A DNA stretch of 7,703 bases, taken from assembly GCA_039649115.1 (NCBI GenBank), contig JBBWZQ010000187.1, positions 1 to 7,703 on the forward strand, in the 5' to 3' direction. Of the stretch, positions 1 through 4,359 are shown in pieces. The notes under the pieces are model-generated. The model was not told the DNA's origin. It searched no databases and was given only the letters and a program-made list of their open reading frames with translations. The position numbers were made by a program, and so were the translations under genes. The number at the start of each line of letters is the position of its first letter. The stretch's first letter is position 1. This stretch comes from DATEJJ01 sp039649115. Its GTDB lineage: Bacteria; Actinomycetota; Actinomycetes; Mycobacteriales; Micromonosporaceae.

Positions 1-242
1 GCCCACAGATGCGCGACCTCGCCGCGGGCGACCGCCTCGCGCAGCGCCTCGTACTGCGGCCGGTGGTCGCCGTTGGCCGCGCTGATCCCCTTGTCGGAGA
101 ACGGTTTCACCGCCATGCCGGGCCATGCCTGGGCGGCGTAGGCGCGGCCGGCTTTCACCTGCGCGGGCACGCCCTCGTACGAGCCGTCTGGGCGGGGTGA
201 GAGTCGGGCGTAGATCGCGACGTACCGCTCGGTGGGGGTCAT
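1..242 (-). CDS. Serine recombinase (resolvase/integrase family), N-terminal part, cut by window edge
   Basis: This is the first 80 codons of a serine site-specific recombinase, an enzyme that cuts and rejoins DNA at paired att/res sites through a serine-DNA linkage. The N-terminus carries the resolvase catalytic strand YVAIYARLS (residues 7-15). Arg13 and Ser15 match the conserved Arg and nucleophilic Ser of the family. It is followed by the EGVPAQ segment and a DKGISA motif, typical of the large serine recombinases of actinobacterial phages and integrative elements. The ATG at 242 has a purine-rich GGGGAG just before it, with only one base between. The DNA-binding C-terminus lies outside the window, so I cannot tell a large integrase from a small resolvase; the insert-rich N-terminal wording favours the large class. 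It sits directly behind a truncated VOC gene on the same strand, as expected for an integrase at the end of its own element. Confidence 0.85.
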   Translation of the reverse strand, partial: MTPTERYVAIYARLSPRPDGSYEGVPAQVKAGRAYAAQAWPGMAVKPFSDKGISAANGDHRPQYEALREAVARGEVAHLW

Positions 243-266
243 GCTCCCCAGCTTGGCAGTGGTTCT

Positions 267-282
267 TACCTAGCGCAAGGTA
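267..282. other. Near-perfect 16-bp palindrome at the VOC/recombinase junction, candidate attachment core
   Basis: The sequence TACCTAGCGCAAGGTA is a palindrome with a single mismatched pair, centred on GCGC. It covers the last codons and stop codon of the truncated VOC gene and lies 24 bp upstream of the recombinase ATG. Serine integrase att sites are imperfect inverted repeats around a central dinucleotide and lie next to the integrase gene, which fits. Full att sites are about 40-50 bp, and the symmetry does not clearly continue outwards, so this is only a candidate. Confidence 0.35.
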
Positions 283-827
283 GCGTCCGGTACGGCCTGG
301 AACAACCACTCCTGCCACGGGAAGCCGGCCGCGCCGCGCAGCTTCGGGCCGTACCCGGCCTGCCGCAGGCTGCCGCCGAGCACCGACGCCCACCAGGTCG
401 CCTGGGCCTGCGGGTCGGCGCAGTCCAGGGTGAGCTGGATGACCCCGGCGACCAGCCCCTGCTCCCGGGGCGGTGACGCCTCGCCAGGTGGGAAGGCGCA
501 GAACTCGTTCCCGTCCGGGTCGGCGAGGATCCACCAGTGGTCCTTGCCGGGCTCGCTGCGCACCTGGGCACCGGCGCGCAGCAGCGGCTCGGGATCGGGC
601 GCGGGCAGTTCGAGGTCCAGATGCAGCCGGGTCTTCACCACGTGCGGCTCGGGTACGGGGTCGACCCAGACGGTCTCGTTCCTGCCGTGGCCGGGCGGCG
701 GATCGACACGCGCGGACCCGTCACCGTGATCCACCAGCGTGCCGCCCAGCGTCTGCTGCCAGAAGCGGGCCAGCGCGAGGGCATCGCCGGCGTCCATGCA
801 GAGGTCCTTGAATCTGGCGACGGTCAC
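270..827 (-). CDS. VOC family (glyoxalase-like) protein, C-terminally truncated
   Basis: This encodes 185 residues from a GTG start at 827 (MTVARFKDLCMDAGD), the usual N-terminus of actinobacterial two-domain VOC proteins; the open frame upstream only reads antisense through the tRNA. Domain 1 (about 3-113) is complete, with KTRLHLDL (His69) and DPDGNEFC (Glu108), positions that usually bind the metal in this fold. Domain 2 begins at about 127 (GVIQLTLDCADPQAQATWWASVLGG) but ends at FQAVPDATLR. This aligns with PVPEPHVVKTR of domain 1, so the segment carrying the second His/Glu set (about 55 residues) is missing. No substrate can be assigned, since family members range from lyases to antibiotic-binding proteins. 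Truncation at the boundary with a serine recombinase gene suggests disruption by insertion, and the product may be non-functional. It is divergent from the tRNA-Thr gene, 39 bp away. Confidence 0.7.
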   Translation of the reverse strand: MTVARFKDLCMDAGDALALARFWQQTLGGTLVDHGDGSARVDPPPGHGRNETVWVDPVPEPHVVKTRLHLDLELPAPDPEPLLRAGAQVRSEPGKDHWWILADPDGNEFCAFPPGEASPPREQGLVAGVIQLTLDCADPQAQATWWASVLGGSLRQAGYGPKLRGAAGFPWQEWLFQAVPDATLR

Positions 828-851
828 CCGTCCATGATGCCGCCAACCCCG

Positions 852-857
852 TACGAT
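852..857 (+). promoter_or_regulatory. Candidate -10 box of the tRNA-Thr gene
   Basis: TACGAT matches the actinobacterial TAnnnT -10 pattern and ends 9 bp before the mature tRNA 5' end, a typical distance for a tRNA promoter with a very short leader. I see no good -35 hexamer 17-18 bp upstream. Confidence 0.4.
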
Positions 858-866
858 GGCTGGGTC

Positions 867-939
867 GCCCCTGTAGCTCAGTCGGTAGAGCGCTCGCCTT
901 GTAAGCGAATGGTCGCAGGTTCGAATCCTGTCGGGGGCT
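867..939 (+). tRNA. tRNA-Thr (anticodon TGT)
   Basis: A complete cloverleaf can be folded by eye. The acceptor stem GCCCCTG pairs with CGGGGGC with one T-G wobble. The D arm is GCTC/GAGC around AGTCGGTA. The anticodon loop CTTGTAA gives TGT, which reads ACA threonine codons. The T arm is GCAGG/CCTGT around TTCGAAT, and the discriminator is T939. CCA is not encoded; CCG follows. The top pair of the anticodon stem is C893 opposite A909, a mismatch. The gene stands alone, divergent from the truncated VOC gene. Elements often use tRNA genes as targets, but this one is intact and I found no duplicated 3' end nearby. Confidence 0.97.
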
Positions 940-1024
940 CCGCACCGAATCGCGCCGATGACGAACCGGCCGCAGAACAAGCGTTGAGCAGGCCCCGTCC
1001 GCCGGAATCGGTTCGAATGCGGCC

Positions 1025-1029
1025 AGGAG
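1025..1029 (+). promoter_or_regulatory. Shine-Dalgarno for the SDR gene
   Basis: AGGAG lies 7 bases before the ATG at 1037, which fixes this start. Confidence 0.75.
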
Positions 1030-1036
1030 TGCGGGG

Positions 1037-1705
1037 ATGAGGCTCACGATCGTGGCGGCGACCGGCGGCATCGGTAGCCAACTCCTCGCCCAGGCAGTCG
1101 CCGCCGGCCACGAGGTCACGGCCGTCGTGCGGGATCCGAGGAGGCTTCCCGACGCACCGGTACGCGTCGTCACGGACGATCTCGCGGCCGCGGATCCGGC
1201 GAACCTGCGGTCCGCGGTCGACGGAGCGGACGCGGTGCTCTCCGGACTCGGTGCACGATCGGCTGCCGAGGCAGGTGTCGCCGCACGGGGCACCCAGGCC
1301 CTCGTGCAGGCGATGCGGGCCACGGGCGTGCGGCGCATCGTGGTCGTCAGCGCCGCGTCCGTCGGTACCGTGGCCTCACCCGGGCGACCGAACCCGCCGC
1401 GACACAACCCCGGCGACGGGTTCTTCATGCGGTACCTGGCCGCTCCGCTGGCCAAGGCCGCGTTCCGCCGGCACTATGCCGACCTCGCGCTGATGGAGGA
1501 CGTCCTTCGGGACAGCGACCCGGACTGGACCGTCATCCGCCCACCCCGTCTGCTCAACGGGCGCCCGACGGGGAGATACCGGACGGCGTACGGGCAGAAC
1601 GTCCGCGCCGGCATGTTCATCTCCCGCGCCGATGTCGCCCATCACATGCTCGACGTGCTCGACCGTCCCGAGACGATCCACCGTGTCATCGCAATCGCCT
1701 ACTGA
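1037..1705 (+). CDS. NAD(P)-binding atypical SDR family oxidoreductase
   Basis: A 222-residue cytoplasmic protein with a Rossmann fold. The N-terminal strand and glycine motif are MRLTIVAATGGIGSQLL (G10-G11-x-G13). Arg32 after the second strand (VTAVVRDPRR) suggests NADP(H) preference. DDLAAADPANLRSAVDGADAVLSGLG (47-72) and RRIVVVSAASVG (99-110) are the usual strands 3 to 5. The late segment DWTVIRPPRLLNG (163-175) is typical of the NmrA-like/SDR_a5 group of NAD(P)H-binding proteins, whose members are reductases, epimerases or redox sensors. The classical YxxxK catalytic pair is not evident in its usual place, so catalysis is uncertain. Length is normal for the group. AGGAG precedes the ATG. 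The next gene begins within about 50 bp of the stop, so the two are probably co-transcribed. Confidence 0.85.
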   Translation: MRLTIVAATGGIGSQLLAQAVAAGHEVTAVVRDPRRLPDAPVRVVTDDLAAADPANLRSAVDGADAVLSGLGARSAAEAGVAARGTQALVQAMRATGVRRIVVVSAASVGTVASPGRPNPPRHNPGDGFFMRYLAAPLAKAAFRRHYADLALMEDVLRDSDPDWTVIRPPRLLNGRPTGRYRTAYGQNVRAGMFISRADVAHHMLDVLDRPETIHRVIAIAY

Positions 1706-1751
1706 CGATGTGTCGTCCTGGTCCGCTCGCCGCATCCCCGCACCCGGCCGC

Positions 1752-2051
1752 GTGAGGCGCCGGCGGCTGCACCGCGCCACCTTCGTCGCGGCCGGGGCGT
1801 ACAACATCGTCTGGGGCTGTTACGCGGTCCTCGATCCGCAATGGTTCTTCCGCCTCACGCCGGCTGCCGCCGTCGGGCTGACCGGCAAGATTCTCGGACC
1901 CCTGGGCCTGGCGTGGCTCATCGCCACCGGTGTCTGGCCGACCAGCACCGTCGTCATCGTCGCCACCAACGACCTGATCTGGTGGGTCCCCTTCGGCTAC
2001 TACCTGCTCGACGCCTGGACGCACTTCCGAGCCTCGTGGCGATCCCCCTGA
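1752..2051 (+). CDS. Small membrane protein, possibly internally shortened
   Basis: From a GTG at 1752 this encodes 99 residues with a basic N-terminus (MRRRRLHRATF) and three hydrophobic stretches: about 10-27, 38-62 (AAAVGLTGKILGPLGLAWL) and 65-89 (STVVIVATNDLIWWVPFGYYLL). I recognise the pattern of a small, functionally unassigned actinobacterial membrane protein that begins LHRATF.AAG.YN and ends with LTGK.LGP.GL and TNDLIWW.PF. From memory, relatives carry about 35-40 more residues between the WFFR block (31-34) and the GLTGK block, so an in-frame internal deletion is possible. An in-frame GTG at 1710, only 4 bp after the SDR stop codon, is an alternative start adding 14 residues. Neither start has a clear Shine-Dalgarno. 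It probably forms an operon with the SDR gene. Confidence 0.65.
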   Translation: MRRRRLHRATFVAAGAYNIVWGCYAVLDPQWFFRLTPAAAVGLTGKILGPLGLAWLIATGVWPTSTVVIVATNDLIWWVPFGYYLLDAWTHFRASWRSP

Positions 2052-2070
2052 TCCCTGCCAGGATCAAGGG
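2046..2070 (+). terminator. Hairpin over the stop codon of the small membrane protein gene
   Basis: CCCTGATCC (2046-2054) pairs with GGATCAAGGG (2061-2070) around a six-base loop CTGCCA, with one bulged A. The left arm contains the TGA stop codon. There is no T-tract, which is common for actinobacterial terminators. It probably ends or attenuates the SDR/membrane-protein transcript before the MmcQ gene. Confidence 0.45.
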
Positions 2071-2139
2071 CCCGAGCACCAGGTGGACCGCGCTCCGGCG
2101 CCGGCTGCGGCCGGTGCAGCCGTTAGCGTGTACATATGC

Positions 2140-2149
2140 AGGAGGGGAG
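2140..2149 (+). promoter_or_regulatory. Shine-Dalgarno for the MmcQ/YjbR gene
   Basis: The purine run AGGAGGGGAG ends 8 bases before the ATG at 2158 and favours this start over an in-frame GTG at 2128. Just upstream, TAGCGT (2124-2129) or TACATA (2131-2136) could be a -10 box, giving this gene its own promoter after the hairpin at 2046-2070. Confidence 0.6.
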
Positions 2150-2157
2150 CGGCCTGG

Positions 2158-2553
2158 ATGGCTGATGCCGACGATGTCCGTCACCTGGCGCTCGCGCTGC
2201 CCCACGTGGCCGAGATCGACAGCGACGGCTTCGACTTCCGGGTCGGTGACAAGGGGTTCGTCTGGTCCTACCCCGAGCGCACACCGGGCAGGCCGCGAGT
2301 GATCCGGACCGACATCGCGGTGCTGTATGTCGGCGACGAGGCGGAGAAGCAGGCTCTGCTGCTCGGCGAACCCGACGTCTTCTTCACCACGCCCGCCTAC
2401 GACGGGTTGCCCCTGGTCATGCTGCGGCTGGCCCGGGTGGACGTCGATCGCCTGCGGGAACTGGTCACCGACGCGTGGCGTATGCGGGCTCCAGATGTGC
2501 TCGTCGGCGACCTCGACGACGGCGCCGGTGCGCCGAGCCCGGGTCTGAGCTGA
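2158..2553 (+). CDS. MmcQ/YjbR family DNA-binding-fold protein
   Basis: A 131-residue soluble protein of the MmcQ/YjbR (CyaY-like fold) family. Recognisable blocks in order are DVRHLALALPHVAEID (6-21), FDFRVGDKGFVWSYPE (25-40), the LYVGDEAEKQALLLGEPDVFFTTPAYDG region (56-83), and LPLVMLRLARVDVDRLRELVTDAWRMRAPDVLV (84-116). The TP-Y-G motif and the closing DAW...AP are family hallmarks. Members of this length are widespread in actinobacteria. The fold resembles DNA-binding proteins, but no specific target or biochemical function is established that I can assign. The start is fixed by the purine-rich Shine-Dalgarno. It lies on the same strand as the SDR and membrane-protein genes, 106 bp after them and behind a hairpin, so it is probably a separate transcription unit. 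Confidence 0.9.
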   Translation: MADADDVRHLALALPHVAEIDSDGFDFRVGDKGFVWSYPERTPGRPRVIRTDIAVLYVGDEAEKQALLLGEPDVFFTTPAYDGLPLVMLRLARVDVDRLRELVTDAWRMRAPDVLVGDLDDGAGAPSPGLS

Positions 2554-2813
2554 GCAGAGCCGATCAGCAGGTCGAGGTGACGCTCGTCTGGTGCGGCAAC
2601 CGGCCTGCGGTCGCGACGAAAGGCGCCCGCCGGGCCGGCTGCCGGTACCCCAGGCTGCCCGCCGCCGGCCGCAACCTCCACAAGTGCGCAGGCCATGTTC
2701 TGGGTAGGAGTTGTCAAGGACCCTCGACATCGCCCCTATCACGCGCGGCACTCGGGTTACCTGGTGCCGCGATCTTCCGGCGGCGCGCGACCCAGCCCGC
2801 CGGCTGACCCCGA

Positions 2814-3029
2814 TCAGCGCAACTGGCGGCGCAACGTGTAGATGCGGGTACCCTCCTCGGTGACCGCGACGACCTCCCACCCCGCCGTGGCGACCTCCGA
2901 CAGGTAGGCAGCCGGGTGCACGCGCCGCCCCTCGTGGGCCGACAGCGTCCGGGGCTCCCCGTCCGGTCCGGTCCACTCGATCACGAACTCACGGCTCGCC
3001 CTGAGCTCGGCGTACTCCCATCTGGCCAT
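2814..3029 (-). CDS. Small DUF4177-like protein
   Basis: A 71-residue protein without signal peptide or membrane segment. It opens with MARWEYAELR, has YLSEVATAGWEVVAV at 42-56 and closes with RIYTLRRQL (62-70). The WEY start, the L-----GWE-V centre and the Y-L-R end are the pattern of DUF4177, small proteins of unknown function with roughly this length. The start is supported by a -10 box placed for a leaderless transcript, so no Shine-Dalgarno is expected and none is seen. It is divergent from the ugpC/msiK gene, with 186 bp between their starts. The 260 bp beyond its stop codon hold no recognisable gene. Confidence 0.75.
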   Translation of the reverse strand: MARWEYAELRASREFVIEWTGPDGEPRTLSAHEGRRVHPAAYLSEVATAGWEVVAVTEEGTRIYTLRRQLR

Positions 3030-3035
3030 GATCAG

Positions 3036-3041
3036 ATTCTA
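3036..3041 (-). promoter_or_regulatory. -10 box for a leaderless DUF4177-like transcript
   Basis: Read on the minus strand, TAGAAT ends 6 bases before the ATG at 3029. This puts the predicted transcription start on the start codon itself, the usual arrangement for leaderless actinobacterial mRNAs. No convincing -35 hexamer is present. Confidence 0.55.
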
Positions 3042-3093
3042 CCGAGCGGGACCCCCAAACGGGCCGCAAGCCATGCAAATCCCCTGGGCAGGC

Positions 3094-3122
3094 TTGGCAG
3101 GGCGGGCGCGGGCGTCTACGTT
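3094..3122 (+). promoter_or_regulatory. Promoter of the ugpC/msiK-type gene
   Basis: A -35 box TTGGCA (3094-3099) and a -10 box TACGTT (3117-3122) are separated by exactly 17 bases, matching the TTGnCA/TAnnnT pattern of vegetative actinobacterial promoters. Transcription should start near 3129, giving a leader of about 87 bases. An inverted repeat CAAGCC (3067-3072) / GGCTTG (3091-3096) overlaps the -35 box and could be an operator. Confidence 0.5.
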
Positions 3123-3177
3123 GGCTTACAGCGCGCCGAGCAAACTGCCCGGTGACCGCGCCTTTTACTCGGATCGT

Positions 3178-3195
3178 CCGGCACGTTCCTGCCGG
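3178..3195 (+). promoter_or_regulatory. Leader hairpin just before the Shine-Dalgarno of ugpC/msiK
   Basis: CCGGCA (3178-3183) and TGCCGG (3190-3195) form a perfect six-pair stem with loop CGTTCC. It ends two bases before the Shine-Dalgarno AAAGGA (3198-3203), so it could affect mRNA stability or ribosome access. As DNA, the same palindrome could also be a protein-binding site. Confidence 0.35.
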
Positions 3196-3215
3196 TGAAA
3201 GGAATTAGCTGCGGC

Positions 3216-4307
3216 ATGGCCACGGTCACGTACCAGAACGCCACCCGGGTCTACCCGGGTAGCACGAAGCCAGCGGTCGACTCCCTCAACCTCGAGATCG
3301 GCGACGGGGAGTTCCTTGTCCTCGTCGGCCCGTCGGGCTGCGGCAAGTCCACCAGCCTACGGATGCTGGCAGGCCTGGAGGATGTCGACTCCGGGGCAAT
3401 CTTCATCGACCAGCGCGACGTCACCAACCTCCCACCGAAGTCCCGGGACATCGCGATGGTCTTCCAGAACTACGCCCTGTACCCGCACATGACGGTGTAC
3501 GAGAACATGGCGTTCGCCCTCAAGCTGCGCAAGACGCCCAAGGCGGAGATCGACACCGCCGTGAAGAACGCGGCCAAGCTGCTGCAGCTCGAGGAGTACC
3601 TCAACCGCAAGCCGAAGGCCCTCTCCGGTGGCCAGCGCCAGCGCGTCGCCATGGGCCGCGCGATCGTGCGCAAGCCGCAGGTCTTCCTCATGGACGAGCC
3701 GCTGTCCAACCTCGACGCGAAGCTGCGCGTGCAGACCCGGTCGCAGATCGCCACGCTGCAGGCGCAGCTGGGCACCACGACGGTCTACGTGACGCACGAC
3801 CAGATCGAGGCCATGACGATGGGTCACCGGGTGGCGGTGCTGCTCGACGGCGTACTGCAGCAGGTCGACACGCCCCGCGCGCTGTACGACCACCCCGGCA
3901 ACGTCTTCGTCGCGGGCTTCATCGGCTCGCCGGCGATGAACATCAAGACCGTGCCGCTGACCGACGCCGGTGCCAACTTCGCCGGCATGGTCCTGCCGCT
4001 GACCCGCGAGCAGGTCGCCGAGGCGCACGGCAACGGCGGCGACGGCTCGGTGACGGTGGGCTTCCGGCCCGAGGACACCGACCTGGTCACCGAGACCGAG
4101 GAAGGCATGCCGATCCTGGTCGACCTGGTCGAGGAGCTGGGCTCCGACGCCTACGTCTACGGTCACGTGAGCATGTCCGGCGCCGACGAGCGCTTCGTCG
4201 TGCGGACCGACGGCCGGCGTACCCCGCACATGGGCGACACCGTCTACGTCAAGCCGCGGATCGGTCACCACCACGCGTTCCACGCGGTCACCGGAGAGCG
4301 CATCTGA
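3216..4307 (+). CDS. ugpC: Sugar ABC transporter ATP-binding protein, UgpC/MsiK type
   Basis: A 363-residue cytoplasmic ATPase that powers carbohydrate ABC importers. The motifs are all intact: Walker A GPSGCGKST (38-46), Q-loop Gln84 in VFQNYALYPH, signature LSGGQ (136-140), Walker B VFLMDEP with catalytic Glu161, D-loop SNLDAK (164-169) and H-loop His194. The C-terminal part (about 240-363) is the TOBE/regulatory domain of the MalK/UgpC/MsiK group. Annotation pipelines usually name such proteins UgpC. The whole-length similarity to MsiK-type proteins and the absence of neighbouring permease or binding-protein genes suggest the MsiK role, a shared ATPase serving several sugar importers. ATG 3216 (MATVTYQNATRVYPG) is the usual start of the family; its Shine-Dalgarno AAAGGA is 12 bases away, and an in-frame GTG at 3195 is possible. 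The gene has its own promoter and terminator. Confidence 0.95.
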   Translation: MATVTYQNATRVYPGSTKPAVDSLNLEIGDGEFLVLVGPSGCGKSTSLRMLAGLEDVDSGAIFIDQRDVTNLPPKSRDIAMVFQNYALYPHMTVYENMAFALKLRKTPKAEIDTAVKNAAKLLQLEEYLNRKPKALSGGQRQRVAMGRAIVRKPQVFLMDEPLSNLDAKLRVQTRSQIATLQAQLGTTTVYVTHDQIEAMTMGHRVAVLLDGVLQQVDTPRALYDHPGNVFVAGFIGSPAMNIKTVPLTDAGANFAGMVLPLTREQVAEAHGNGGDGSVTVGFRPEDTDLVTETEEGMPILVDLVEELGSDAYVYGHVSMSGADERFVVRTDGRRTPHMGDTVYVKPRIGHHHAFHAVTGERI

Positions 4308-4323
4308 GCGCGAGCGCCTGGCC

Positions 4324-4357
4324 CGAAGGCGGCGACCCGGACGGGTCGCCGCCTTCG
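4324..4357. terminator. Bidirectional terminator between convergent genes
   Basis: A perfect 15-bp stem, CGAAGGCGGCGACCC pairing with GGGTCGCCGCCTTCG, encloses the four-base loop GGAC. It begins 16 bp after the ABC ATPase stop codon and, on the other strand, 2 bp after the stop codon of the Hsp70-propeller gene. It therefore serves both convergent transcripts. There is no T-tract. Confidence 0.85.
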
Positions 4358-4359
4358 CG

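Larger units (their letters stand above)
1..282. mobile_element. Probable end of an integrated element (serine-recombinase type)
   Basis: Three things coincide here. A serine recombinase gene points out of the window. The VOC gene next to it loses the second half of its second domain. A 16-bp near-palindrome lies on the boundary. Serine integrases usually have their attachment site right beside the integrase gene, so this is probably an attL or attR junction, with the rest of the element to the left. The exact boundary cannot be fixed from one end, and only about 280 bp of the proposed element is visible. The alternative is an old deletion that happened to bring the two genes together. Confidence 0.4.

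Noticed and set aside
918..1018. Direct repeat GGTTCGAAT in the tRNA T-loop (918-926) and at 1010-1018 as a possible att duplication
   Set aside because: Only 9 bases match, they include the common palindrome TTCGAA, and the similarity stops at once on the 3' side, where a duplicated tRNA end should continue.
721..1455. Long minus-strand and plus-strand reading frames crossing the tRNA, including a longer VOC frame starting at 980
   Set aside because: They contain peptides such as PDRIRTCDHS, RQDSNLRP and VAQSVERSP, well-known artefacts of translating tRNA genes. The true VOC start is GTG 827.
2700..2745. Possible promoter TTGTCA followed by TATCAC on the plus strand
   Set aside because: The spacing is about 20 bases, the -10 match is poor and there is no plus-strand gene downstream before 3216.
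2554..2813. 260-bp gap between the MmcQ gene and the DUF4177-like gene, with open frames on both strands
   Set aside because: The translations are Arg/Pro/Ala-rich with no family pattern, start inside neighbouring genes and lack ribosome sites. I see GC-rich spacer only, and no clear terminator.
3357..4283. 308-residue minus-strand open frame opposite the ABC ATPase gene
   Set aside because: It is His/Val/Arg/Asp-rich antisense shadow of a gene with intact motifs, caused by high GC at third positions.
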